Shown one piece after another: positions 42,819-51,762 of a stretch of 64,000 nucleotides of DNA (the stretch's first letter is position 1; every line of letters starts with the position of its first letter). The translations under genes and the position numbers were made by a program. The notes beneath the pieces are model-generated. The model saw only the letters and a list, made by a program, of their open reading frames with translations, was not told the DNA's origin and did not search any database. The DNA is from Desulfobacteraceae bacterium (GTDB lineage: Bacteria; Desulfobacterota; Desulfobacteria; Desulfobacterales; Desulfobacteraceae): NCBI GenBank assembly GCA_024225635.1, contig JAAEMK010000499.1, positions 62,001-126,000 on the forward strand. The letters are read 5' to 3'.

Positions 42819-43340
42819 ATGGAAGATACACTTGTTGACTACATAACCGGTAAAACAGTTCCCAACTTAGGCCCTGAAGAAAGCCGGCAGATGTTTGAGC
42901 GAATTCTGGTTGAGCAGAAGGGATATGCCCGGGAAGATGTCCGGGTGGATGAACCCATCACCGTGGTCTTCCAGGGGAAAGAGTACCAGTCGACCGTCGA
43001 CCTTGTGGTCTTCCTTAAGGATAGAGCCGTGATGGCCGTAAGGTGCGTCGCAGGCTCCCTTGGTTCCTATGAACGGGAGATACTTGCCGGGGCGAGACTG
43101 CTCTACGACTACCAGGTGCCCTTTTCCGTGTCCACCAATGGAAAAGACGCCCTGGTCAGGGAGGTTGTCACCGGGAAAAAGCATGGTGAGGGGATTGACG
43201 CCGTGCCGTCAAGGCAAGAGGCCCTGGATCTCGTGGGTACCCTTGAATCTCCAGTGTTTCCAGAAGAAAAAAAGGAGCGGGAGATGATCATCTTCCGCTC
43301 CTACAATCTTGACAAATACCGGGACGAATGCTCGGATTAA
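42819..43340 (+). CDS. HsdR N-terminal-like (type I restriction N domain) stand-alone protein
   Basis: 173 aa. The sequence (LVEQKGYAREDVRVDEPITV, then YQSTVDLVVFLKDRAVMAVRC, and REILAGARLLYDYQVPF) matches the HSDR_N_2 group, a PD-(D/E)XK-like domain found alone in many deltaproteobacteria. The Asp of STVDLVVF fits the nuclease core, but the usual exK position reads AVRC, so activity is doubtful. No restriction genes are nearby. Its TAA overlaps the stop of the convergent gene within TTAA. Confidence 0.75.
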   Translation: MEDTLVDYITGKTVPNLGPEESRQMFERILVEQKGYAREDVRVDEPITVVFQGKEYQSTVDLVVFLKDRAVMAVRCVAGSLGSYEREILAGARLLYDYQVPFSVSTNGKDALVREVVTGKKHGEGIDAVPSRQEALDLVGTLESPVFPEEKKEREMIIFRSYNLDKYRDECSD

Positions 43341-44014
43341 GCCTTTGAGACTTCCTTGCCGCAGTGCTTGCACGTGGTGGCCCGCTTCTTGATTATCTCG
43401 GCGCAATGGGGGCACTCCCTGGTGTAGTGCCTCCCGTGCAGAACGGTAACGGCTTCGTCCACCGCTTTCTGGAGCAACGGCGCACCGAACTTATTGTTCA
43501 CCATATGTTCGATAGCCTCCACATCCGCGATCTCTGACACCATTTCCGCAGCCTTGATTCTCACCCGGGTAGGCTGTATGGAGTCCAGGAGAATCTTGAG
43601 GATCTCGTCCCAGTCCTTGGAGATGTAAAAGTCGGTCAACAGGGAAAAGCCCTGCCTCATGGCCTCCTTGGTGTCCTCCCGCATCTTCATCACATCGTCG
43701 TCCAGCACCTGGCCGGTGCCTCCGATGGAGCTGAACACCGGCATGTATTCGAAATTATCGTCTCCCGGACTGTTGATGCAACGGTAGGAGGCAGTGTGTT
43801 CCATGGTCTCCTGAAGATTATCCCATCCCTGTTTAAAGGAGGGACACTCGTCGTTAAAGCAAACAAACAGGTAGGGGGTACCCCATCCAAGACCGTCGCC
43901 AACTGCAATATCGGGAACCTCCCACAGGCTCATCTCTTTTTTGCAGTGGGGACACACGGGCTTTTCCAGATTCAGGATTCGCTCAAGCAGATCCTCTTTT
44001 GTTTCGTAAGCCAT
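43337..44014 (-). CDS. Zinc-ribbon protein of unknown function
   Basis: 225 aa from ATG 44014, with GGAG eight bases upstream. An N-terminal zinc site (CPHCKKEM … CFNDEC) and a C-terminal zinc ribbon (CPHCAEIIKKRATTCKHC) flank a helical middle. The layout resembles zinc-ribbon proteins common in sulfate reducers. No enzymatic motif is visible. It is a separate leftward unit. Confidence 0.7.
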   Translation of the reverse strand: MAYETKEDLLERILNLEKPVCPHCKKEMSLWEVPDIAVGDGLGWGTPYLFVCFNDECPSFKQGWDNLQETMEHTASYRCINSPGDDNFEYMPVFSSIGGTGQVLDDDVMKMREDTKEAMRQGFSLLTDFYISKDWDEILKILLDSIQPTRVRIKAAEMVSEIADVEAIEHMVNNKFGAPLLQKAVDEAVTVLHGRHYTRECPHCAEIIKKRATTCKHCGKEVSKA

Positions 44015-44123
44015 CAATACAACTCCTTGCTTTATAGGTCAACGCCGCACGGCGTAAAGTTCGATTCCAAAAACGAACAAAGGTAAGTATCAATGGCCTT
44101 TTTGTCAAATTAATGCGCCTGGT

Positions 44124-45824
44124 TCAGGCATTGAATTCCATTCGAATGGTGTTAAAGTCCCGGGAACATGCGGAAAACGCATCCACGATCAAGGGATCGA
44201 AATGCACGCCCTTCTCCTTATGGATGATCTCCATGGCGGTTTCATGGGAAACCGCCTCCTTATAAACCCGTTTGGAGGTAAGGGCGTCGTATACATCGGT
44301 CAAGGCCACGATCCTTGCCGACAATGGAATCTCATCCCCCTTCAACCCCTTGGGATAACCGTTGCCGGACCATTTTTCATGGTGGCAGTAGGCGATCTCC
44401 TTGCCCAGGGTGAGAAACGACTGGTCCCCGATCTTGGCATCCACGGCCCTGAGGGCATCTCCCCCATAGGTGCAGTGCTGTTGAATGACCTTGAACTCCT
44501 CGGAATCAAGTTTCCCCGGTTTCAACAAAACCGCGTCCGGAATCCCAACCTTGCCGATGTCATGGAGAATCGATGAGAGGTGGATGTCGTCCACATAGGC
44601 GTCCGTAATATAGGAGTCAAAACCTGGAAAGTTCCTGAGCTCACAGGTAAGGACCCTGGAGTACTCCTGGATCCGCTCGAGATGGCTCCCGGTATCTTGG
44701 TCCCTGTACTCGGTCAGCTTTGCAAGCCCCATGATTGTTGCGGCGCGGATTCGCTTGATGCTGCTCATGCTGTCCAAAAGATCCTTTTCAAGCTCTTTTC
44801 GGGCCGTGATGTCCCGAAGAACCAGCTGAAAGCCCAGGATCTTGTCCTTTTTAGTAAGAACGGTCGCATTGCACTCCACATGGATGACCCGGCCGTCCAG
44901 GTTCACCAGCCGGAACTGGTAATCCTTGATATCCCTGTTATTGGCAAACCCGTCCATCATGAAACGGTTCAGATCGGGAAAATCGTCGGCATGGACATAG
45001 TCCGGTAAGGCCAGGGAGAGATTCGGGCTCCCGGTTGTACCGATCATCCTGTAGAAATTGGGGTTGGCGATCAAAATTGTGCCGGAAGCATCCACCATGA
45101 CAACGGAGTCCATGATGTTGTCGTAAAGTTCCCGGTATCTGAGTTCCGACTCCTCCAGTCTTTTTGCCCGTTTCGCAACTTCATTCTCAAGGTGGGTCGC
45201 ATAGTAATCGATGTTGTGCCTCAGCTGGAACCCCAGCCACCTGGCAGTATGGTCCTCCCGGCTCTTGACCACGCTCACCAGGATGAAAAAGAGGAAAAAG
45301 AAATTGTTGCCGAAAAATATGGCGCGGTTTAAGGACCCAGGATCGTTGAAAACCATAACCGGCACAAGATAGAGAAGGTACATGACCAACCCGGAGATTA
45401 GGGACTGGGAAGCGGTAAGGGGAAGGATGGAGGAAAACGCCACCACCAGGCAGATCATGCCAACGTAATAGAACGAACCATACCCCCCCATGGCGACCAC
45501 CATCATGGAGATGGCGATGCCGCAGCTCACATAGCCTGCCATGGCAACGGCAAAGGGATAACGCCGTCCGAACCGGCTGAAATAGACCGCCAAAAGAAAC
45601 AACATCGCGATACAGCCCCCCAGCCTGTAAAGGAAGAATTGAAAAAACAGGTCCCTGACCGCATAATAATCTAGCAAAAGGAACAGGGGAAAAAGAATGA
45701 ATGCCACCCAAAAGAGCAGGTAGAGCCGTCCATGGAAGAGGTTTTTAATCTCTTTTTGAAAAACAACGCTACTCGTTGAAGACGGTCCCTGATTTTCCCT
45801 GGAACGCCAAATATTCAGAATCAT
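44124..45824 (-). CDS. Membrane PAS-HD-GYP protein, probable c-di-GMP phosphodiesterase
   Basis: 566 aa. Six membrane helices (about residues 30-200), a coiled linker, a PAS domain (about 230-350), then an HD-GYP domain. HD ligands appear in SSILHDIGKVGIPD and HHEKWSGNGYPKGLKGDEIP; the GYP motif is intact, and DVYDALTSKRVYKEA completes the core. It should degrade cyclic di-GMP in response to a PAS or membrane signal. It overlaps the upstream cNMP-binding methyltransferase gene by four bases. Confidence 0.9.
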   Translation of the reverse strand: MILNIWRSRENQGPSSTSSVVFQKEIKNLFHGRLYLLFWVAFILFPLFLLLDYYAVRDLFFQFFLYRLGGCIAMLFLLAVYFSRFGRRYPFAVAMAGYVSCGIAISMMVVAMGGYGSFYYVGMICLVVAFSSILPLTASQSLISGLVMYLLYLVPVMVFNDPGSLNRAIFFGNNFFFLFFILVSVVKSREDHTARWLGFQLRHNIDYYATHLENEVAKRAKRLEESELRYRELYDNIMDSVVMVDASGTILIANPNFYRMIGTTGSPNLSLALPDYVHADDFPDLNRFMMDGFANNRDIKDYQFRLVNLDGRVIHVECNATVLTKKDKILGFQLVLRDITARKELEKDLLDSMSSIKRIRAATIMGLAKLTEYRDQDTGSHLERIQEYSRVLTCELRNFPGFDSYITDAYVDDIHLSSILHDIGKVGIPDAVLLKPGKLDSEEFKVIQQHCTYGGDALRAVDAKIGDQSFLTLGKEIAYCHHEKWSGNGYPKGLKGDEIPLSARIVALTDVYDALTSKRVYKEAVSHETAMEIIHKEKGVHFDPLIVDAFSACSRDFNTIRMEFNA

Positions 45825-47311
45825 GGCTTCGTCCCAATGGCAAAAAGCTGAATACCCGCCCTCTCTTCGGCCACCACCTCGATATCACTTGTAAACTTTG
45901 TTTTAGCAAACAGGGATACAAGGGCCTCGGCATCCCGGTACACAAGCCGCCACTCAAGGAGACGATCCATGAACACCTTGTCGGAATTGGGCCTGAAATT
46001 GCCGACCATCAAACTGCCGCCGGGGCCGAGCTGGTCATAGCAGCGATTGGCAAGCAGGACAAACAGGTCGTCGTCCAGATAGTCAAACAGTCCTCCGGAA
46101 TAGATGATATCCTGGAGTTCGATCTCATGGCTGGAAGTTCCAAGGGCCCATTTGATCAGGTTGTCCTTGAGGTAGCTGATGGTTGCCTTGTGGTCGAAAG
46201 AGCGGGATTGTTCGCCCGTATATTGAAGCGCCTCGGGATCGATGTCAAGGCAGATGGCATGCACCCGGGAATCGTGCTCAAACCCTTTTATAAAATCAAA
46301 GAGTTCCCGGCTAGGGCCACAGGCCAGGTTCATGATGCGTACCCGGTTTTTCTGCCGTACGATCCCACGGCTCATCTTATCAAGCTTTTCTGCGATAAAT
46401 TTCCGCCGTCCCCGAACCGCCATGCAGGGAGGCCTGTTCAATAGCCAGGCGTCAACCAGCCGCCCGATCTTTCCTGAGCCGCAGGGCCTGTTCCGGTACA
46501 TCATGTCAATCATCTTGAAATCGCCGGCATACCCGTTGGGTTTAAAATAGGCCCGTTCGGTAAGAGCGCTTCTCATGAAATAGGGAAAGGTCTCCTTGAA
46601 GATGTATGCCCACACCTCTTCTTCCACCGGGCTGCCCGCAAGCTCCGGGGCAAACCCGCCAAGGGAGTCAAAAAAGGTGTCCATTGCCCGGTTGAACCGG
46701 GTGACGGCCTCCGCCGGAATCTCATCCCGATGATCCTGCTGGAGCTTGACGGAAAGATCGAACATCTCCACCTTCAGCGCCTCTACAATGGCGTTGCTGC
46801 GGCTCCCCTCCCCGGTCTTGAAGAAATCCTGGGAAATGGCCCTGGATTCCACAAACCGCCGGGCACCGGTGGAAAGGGATGCGGCATAGGCCTTCAAGGG
46901 TTCGCTCTCTCCCAGTATCCTGCGAAATTTCACACAGATGGACCGGGTAATCACGGTGATGAACCGGCTGTACAGCCCGGGATCATCCTTCCTGAACCGC
47001 TCCAGCTTATCCTGGGAGAACATGCTGATGCGGCTTTCTTCGCTTGCGCAAACGTCCCTCACCCGGGAGCCCCCGTCAAAGAAACCGATTTCTCCAAAGA
47101 ACTGGCCGTTTCCTATGGAGGCGACAACGATTTTCGTGTCCCCCGTGGTGTAGGAGACTTCCATGGCGCCTGAATCCACATAATACAACGCCCTGGACGA
47201 ATCCTCACTGATCTTGAGACGCTCCCCTTTTTTAAGCAGAACCAAGGTTGACCAGGGCAGCACCTCCCCGGGACTCCAATGTTCCGGGAATGGGACGGTG
47301 GAAAAATCCAT
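45821..47311 (-). CDS. Cyclic-nucleotide-binding domain fused to a SAM methyltransferase-like domain
   Basis: 496 aa. Residues 20-140 form a Crp-like cNMP-binding domain (GNGQFFGEIGFFDGGSRVRD, with the phosphate-binding cassette FFGEIGFFD). A helical linker of about 160 residues follows, then a Rossmann methyltransferase domain with motif I IMNLACGPSRE and acidic LDIDPEAL. The product probably modifies a small molecule or protein in response to a nucleotide signal; the target is unknown. It overlaps the HD-GYP gene by four bases, so the two act as one signalling unit. Confidence 0.82.
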   Translation of the reverse strand: MDFSTVPFPEHWSPGEVLPWSTLVLLKKGERLKISEDSSRALYYVDSGAMEVSYTTGDTKIVVASIGNGQFFGEIGFFDGGSRVRDVCASEESRISMFSQDKLERFRKDDPGLYSRFITVITRSICVKFRRILGESEPLKAYAASLSTGARRFVESRAISQDFFKTGEGSRSNAIVEALKVEMFDLSVKLQQDHRDEIPAEAVTRFNRAMDTFFDSLGGFAPELAGSPVEEEVWAYIFKETFPYFMRSALTERAYFKPNGYAGDFKMIDMMYRNRPCGSGKIGRLVDAWLLNRPPCMAVRGRRKFIAEKLDKMSRGIVRQKNRVRIMNLACGPSRELFDFIKGFEHDSRVHAICLDIDPEALQYTGEQSRSFDHKATISYLKDNLIKWALGTSSHEIELQDIIYSGGLFDYLDDDLFVLLANRCYDQLGPGGSLMVGNFRPNSDKVFMDRLLEWRLVYRDAEALVSLFAKTKFTSDIEVVAEERAGIQLFAIGTKP

Positions 47312-47552
47312 GACTCACCCTCCTTTTTTTACTGCTATTGTTATGGACACCACCAGGAATGGTAAGAGAGGACGCCGGAATACAATGTCGGTTTAGCCGG
47401 TTTAAAAGAATGGTACGACTTTGTGGTGATTCTATGGATTTTACCTGTAAACCGGTGAAGTGGCAACTGAAAATTTCAGCATGCCTGTATCACTGAAAAG
47501 ATCAATGGCCAGGGGCCGGGCGGGCTCCATGGACAGAAATCCGGGGAAACCG
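47312..47552. other. Intergenic region upstream of the cNMP-binding methyltransferase
   Basis: No gene is seen here. It must hold the promoter for the leftward signalling operon, but I could not pick out clear -35 and -10 boxes. The oadA-type operon ends just to the right at the terminator 47553-47590. Confidence 0.5.
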
Positions 47553-47590
47553 GGATAAAAATAAACGGGCCCGGCAAAATGCCGGGCCCG
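47553..47590 (-). terminator. Terminator of the transcarboxylase operon
   Basis: CGGGCCCGGCA (47566-47576) pairs with TGCCGGGCCCG (47580-47590). Read leftward, it is followed by TTTATTTTT. Confidence 0.9.
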
Positions 47591-47662
47591 CTGAATATTC
47601 AAATTACAGGCGTTCGCACTCGAACGGTTGCCTGCATTAGCTTTATCAATGAGAAATGGGCA

Positions 47663-49732
47663 CTATCCGATTACGGCAAGGACATCACCCTTGGACACGG
47701 AATCCCCTGAACCGAAATTAAGGGCCGTGACCTCCCCGTCCACCGGAGCGGGCAGGGCATTTTCCATCTTCATGGCCTCGAGAACCACAACGGTGTCGCC
47801 CTTTTTCACGGCATCGCCCACATTTTTCTCATATTTGATGATCATGCCGGGCATGGGCGCCGTTACCTGGGCGCCTGTTCCGGCTGCCGCCGGTGCCGGT
47901 GCGGCAGGGGCTGCCTGTGCAGCAGGCTTGGGAGCCGGTGCGGGAGCGGCCTGGGGGGCGGGTGCCGCAGCGGCAGGAGCCGGCGGCGGTGGCGGCACCG
48001 TGGTTCCCTGGACAGGCACGGGCTGGGCCGGTGCGACTGCTGGCTGGGGCACGGCCTGGGCAGGCTGGGCATAGGCTATGACCGGCGCACCGCCCACCTC
48101 GTCAACCCCGACCTCGAAGCACTCGTCATCCACAAAGACATTAAAGGTCCTCAGGCACTCTGTCTTTTCCGGAAGCTCGCCGTTCAGTTCCCTTTCCACC
48201 AGCTTGCCGGCCTTGGCTTTTTCCACCATCTCCGCCTGGCGTTTGGCATCCTCCAGGGTAATGGCCTTCATGGACTCGGGCACCGCCTCTTTTCCATATT
48301 TTCGCTGGAGAAACTTCTTGCCGGTAACGGGAAAGAGAGTGTAGAGGATGAGATCGTCCTCATCCACGGCAAGATCCTTGATCTCGGCCTTGGCCGCTTC
48401 GAGCTCGGGTTCGAGCACCTCGGCGGGCCTGCAGGTGATGGGCTCCTCTCCCCTGTCATATCCCTTGAGCGCCTTTTTCCGAACTTCGTCATCGATGGGC
48501 ACCGCGGTCTTTCCATAGAGACCGTAACACAGATCCTTGACCTGGGCCGTGATCATCTTGTAGCGATCGTCCGGGGTGTCGAACAGCACATTGTTGACGG
48601 TCTGGGTCCCCACGATCTGGCTTGTGGGGGTGACAAGGGGAACCTGTCCCAGCTCTTTTCTCACCCTTGGAAGCTCCTGATACACCTCACAAAGCCTGTC
48701 AAGGGCGTTCATGTCCCTGAGCTGATTCACCAGGTTGGAGAGCATTCCCCCCGGGGTCTGGTGGAGCAGTACGTTGATGTCGATCACCGACAACTTGGTG
48801 TCGTCCAGAAGGTGGCGGTACTTGGGAAGAATCTCCGTCTCCAGGGTCTCGTTGATGGAGGCCAGGGTCTCGATGTCAAATCCCGTATCACGGTCCGTGC
48901 CGATCAAGGACATCACCATGGGCTCCAGGGCGGGATGGGAGGTTCTGTAGGCGTAGGGGCTCAGGCATGTATCCAGGATATCCACGCCGGCCTCTGCGGC
49001 CTTGAGATGGGTCATGGGCGCCATGCCCGATGTGGCGTGGGAATGGAGGTTGATGGGAACGTCCACGCTCTTCTTGAGGGTCTTGATAAGGTCATAGGCA
49101 TCGTAGGGCGCCATGAGACCCGCCATGTCCTTGATGCAGATACTGTCCGCACCCATGCCCACAAGTTCCTTTGCCTTTTTGACATAGTAATCCAGGGAAT
49201 AGACATCGCCGCCCATTCTCGGCTCGGTCAGGGAGTAGCAGACGCAGCCCTGGAAATGTTTGCCGCAGCTTTTTATAACCGGAACAACAGCTTCGAAATT
49301 CCGGTAGTCGTTCAGGGCGTCAAAGGTACGAAAGATGTCCATGCCGTTTTCACTGGCCCGGTTCACAAAAGCCTTGGCAACATCGTCGGCATAATTCCGG
49401 TAGCCCACGAGATTCTGGCCCCGGAGCAGCATGGAAAAGGGGGTCTTCTTGATGTAGCGCTTCAGGGTCCTGATCCGCTCCCAGGGATCTTCGTTGAGAA
49501 AGCGGTGCATGGTATCAAAGGTGGCGCCGCCCCATACCTCCATGGCCCAGAACCCCACCTCGTCCATTCTCTCGGCCACGGGGATCATGTCCTCGGTTCT
49601 TCCCCTTGTGGCAAACAGGGACTGGTGGCCGTCCCTGAGGGAGAGATCTTCTATCTTCAGGGGATTTTCGGCCTTGGGCCTCTCTTTATTACAATCCATT
49701 ACACACATCTTAATTCTGCCGTGTTCGCTCAT
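47663..49732 (-). CDS. OadA/transcarboxylase 5S-type carboxyltransferase with C-terminal biotin domain
   Basis: 689 aa. The N-terminal carboxyltransferase TIM barrel starts IEDLSLRDGHQSLFATRGRT and includes GGATFD, LLRGQNLVGYRNYADD and CIKDMAGLMAP, with His residues in LHSHATSG as metal ligands. After a Pro/Ala-rich linker (about 560-610) comes a biotinyl domain with VLEAMKMEN. It moves a carboxyl group between biotin and pyruvate/oxaloacetate. AGGAG lies before ATG 49732. Neighbours suggest a methylmalonyl-CoA:pyruvate transcarboxylase or related complex. Confidence 0.9.
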   Translation of the reverse strand: MSEHGRIKMCVMDCNKERPKAENPLKIEDLSLRDGHQSLFATRGRTEDMIPVAERMDEVGFWAMEVWGGATFDTMHRFLNEDPWERIRTLKRYIKKTPFSMLLRGQNLVGYRNYADDVAKAFVNRASENGMDIFRTFDALNDYRNFEAVVPVIKSCGKHFQGCVCYSLTEPRMGGDVYSLDYYVKKAKELVGMGADSICIKDMAGLMAPYDAYDLIKTLKKSVDVPINLHSHATSGMAPMTHLKAAEAGVDILDTCLSPYAYRTSHPALEPMVMSLIGTDRDTGFDIETLASINETLETEILPKYRHLLDDTKLSVIDINVLLHQTPGGMLSNLVNQLRDMNALDRLCEVYQELPRVRKELGQVPLVTPTSQIVGTQTVNNVLFDTPDDRYKMITAQVKDLCYGLYGKTAVPIDDEVRKKALKGYDRGEEPITCRPAEVLEPELEAAKAEIKDLAVDEDDLILYTLFPVTGKKFLQRKYGKEAVPESMKAITLEDAKRQAEMVEKAKAGKLVERELNGELPEKTECLRTFNVFVDDECFEVGVDEVGGAPVIAYAQPAQAVPQPAVAPAQPVPVQGTTVPPPPPAPAAAAPAPQAAPAPAPKPAAQAAPAAPAPAAAGTGAQVTAPMPGMIIKYEKNVGDAVKKGDTVVVLEAMKMENALPAPVDGEVTALNFGSGDSVSKGDVLAVIG

Positions 49733-49811
49733 TACACTCTCCTGTCAATATTCTTTAAGCCGTTGGCTGTTTTTATCATGTGGCTGCATGGCAACCCCAG
49801 GGACCTGGATA

Positions 49812-50018
49812 CTATTTGAAAACACGCATCTGCATCATGGTCCGGCCCTGCATATGGTCACTCCTGCCCGCCATGCCCCAGTGGTTGAACCCGGGGGCCG
49901 GAAGCGGTGCCGCACCCTGGCTCGGATCCTGGCCCGAAGCGAGGCAGCCCGCCTCTTCCTGTGTCTTTATGTATGTCACCACCGCGGCTGTTGCGGCGGC
50001 CATCTTTTTTCTGTCCAT
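49812..50018 (-). CDS. Small subunit of the carboxylase complex (putative)
   Basis: 68 aa. The short N-terminal helix (KKMAAATAAVVTYIKTQEEA) is followed by a flexible Pro/Gly region and a C-terminal motif WGMAGRSDHMQGRTMMQMRV. In sulfate reducers, small proteins with this layout sit between the 12S-type and 5S-type genes and resemble the C-terminal part of OadG/MmdD-like delta subunits. A scaffold role is inferred from position and likeness. Confidence 0.65.
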   Translation of the reverse strand: MDRKKMAAATAAVVTYIKTQEEAGCLASGQDPSQGAAPLPAPGFNHWGMAGRSDHMQGRTMMQMRVFK

Positions 50019-50027
50019 TACCCCATC

Positions 50028-51581
50028 CTATACCGGAATGTTTCCATGTTTCTTTGCAGGCCTCATCTCGCGCTTGGTGCCCATGGCCTCCAGGGCATCC
50101 ACCAGGCGGGCCCTTGTCTCGGCCGGACGGATCACCGCATCCACATAGCCCCGGCTTGCGGCGCAATAGGGATTTGAAAAGAGGTCTTCGTACTCCTCGA
50201 TCTTCTCCGCCCGTTTGGCCACGGGATCGTCCGCCCCCTTGATCTCCCTTGCGTGGATGATATTGGCGGCCCCTTCGGCTCCCATCACCGCGATCTGGGC
50301 GCTTGGCCATGCAAAGGCCATGTCCGCCCCAAGGTGCCTCGAGCACATGGCAATGTAAGATCCGCCGTAATCCTTGCGGGTGATGAGCAACAGCTTCGGC
50401 ACCGTGGCCTCTGAATAGCACCAGAGGAGCTTGGCTCCGTGGCGGATGATGCCGCTCCACTCCTGGTCGCTTCCGGGAAGATAACCGGGTACGTCGGCAA
50501 TGGTCAGCATGGGGATGTTGAAGGAATCGCAGAAACGGATGAACCGTGTGGCCTTGTCCGAGGCGTCGATGTCAAGGCAGCCCGCAAGGAAAGCGGGCTG
50601 GTTGGCAATGATGCCGATGACCCGCCCGTTGAGCCGTGCAAAACAGATCACGATATTCTTGGCAAAGTACTCGTGGGGCTCGAAGAACTCCCCGTTGTCC
50701 ACGACGGAGGTGATCACATCCTTGATATCGTAGCTCTGGTTGGGGTTGTCCGGAATCAGGGTGTCAAGTTCCGGGGCCAGGCGGTGGGGATCGTCCCCGG
50801 TCTCCTTGAAGGGCGGATCCTCCATGTTGTTGGAGGGCAGGTAGGAAAGCAGCTGCCGGATTCGCTCCAGGGCGTCCTCGTCGGACTCGCAGGCAAACTG
50901 GGCCACCCCGCTCTTTTCGTTATGGGTCATGGCGCCGCCCAGGTCTTCAAAGGTGATCTCCTCCCCTGTCACGGACTTGATCACCTGGGGGCCGGTGATG
51001 AACATATAACTGGTATCCTTGACCATGAAGATCCAGTCGGTCATGGCCGGAGAGTAAACCGCACCGCCCGCCGTGGGCCCCATGATGGCGGAGATCTGGG
51101 GAATCACGCCGGAAGCGGAGGCGTTCCGGAAAAAGATCTCGCCGTATCCGGACAGGGCATCCACCCCCTCCTGGATCCTGGCGCCGCCGGAATCGTTGAT
51201 GCCCACCACCGGGGCGCCGGCCTTCATGGCCATGTCCATAATCTTGCAGATTTTCTTGGCCTGCATCTCGCCCATGCTGCCCGCCCGTGATGTAAAATCC
51301 TGGGCATAGGCAAATACGGTCCGGCCATCGACACGGCCGTAACCGGTGACTACGCCATCGGCAGGGATCTCCTTTTCTTCCATCCCGAAATTGGTGCACC
51401 GGTGGGTGACAAACATGTCCACCTCCCGGAAGGTTCCGCGGTCAAACAGGAGATCCAGCCGCTCCCTGGCATTGAGTTTTCCCTTTTCACGTCGCTTTGC
51501 AAGGGCTTTTTCGCCACCCATGCCAAGGACCCGTTTTTCCCGCTCACGAAGATCCTTGATCTTGTCTGCTATTACTCCCAT
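50028..51581 (-). CDS. Acyl-CoA carboxylase/methylmalonyl-CoA decarboxylase-type carboxyltransferase (12S-like)
   Basis: 517 aa from ATG 51581 (MGVIADKIKDLREREK). The crotonase-like carboxyltransferase is full length: ERLDLLFDRGTFREVDMFV, GRVDGRTVFAYAQDFT, NDSGGARIQEGVDALSGYGE, ADVPGYLPGSDQEWSGIIRH and RKDYGGSYIAM. It takes acyl-CoA such as propionyl- or methylmalonyl-CoA. With the downstream OadA/biotin protein it can form a transcarboxylase linking methylmalonyl-CoA to pyruvate, as in propionate metabolism. The exact substrate is inferred. Confidence 0.92.
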   Translation of the reverse strand: MGVIADKIKDLREREKRVLGMGGEKALAKRREKGKLNARERLDLLFDRGTFREVDMFVTHRCTNFGMEEKEIPADGVVTGYGRVDGRTVFAYAQDFTSRAGSMGEMQAKKICKIMDMAMKAGAPVVGINDSGGARIQEGVDALSGYGEIFFRNASASGVIPQISAIMGPTAGGAVYSPAMTDWIFMVKDTSYMFITGPQVIKSVTGEEITFEDLGGAMTHNEKSGVAQFACESDEDALERIRQLLSYLPSNNMEDPPFKETGDDPHRLAPELDTLIPDNPNQSYDIKDVITSVVDNGEFFEPHEYFAKNIVICFARLNGRVIGIIANQPAFLAGCLDIDASDKATRFIRFCDSFNIPMLTIADVPGYLPGSDQEWSGIIRHGAKLLWCYSEATVPKLLLITRKDYGGSYIAMCSRHLGADMAFAWPSAQIAVMGAEGAANIIHAREIKGADDPVAKRAEKIEEYEDLFSNPYCAASRGYVDAVIRPAETRARLVDALEAMGTKREMRPAKKHGNIPV

Positions 51582-51762
51582 AATAACAACCCGTCCTTTT
51601 TTTATTGATTTCATTCATATGATTTGATTCATCGTCAAGCGCCCCGACAGGCGCTGTTGATATATGTTTTTCTTAAGTCGCGATGGTTCAGCTCGATAAG
51701 AAGATATCCCATCGAATACAAGATTTTCACGCCTTTCGTCAAGAATTGATTTACTATTTTTA

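Noticed and set aside
48761-49819. 352-codon frame antisense to the OadA-type gene
   Set aside because: Shadow of a strongly supported gene; repetitive His/Gly content and no ribosome binding site.
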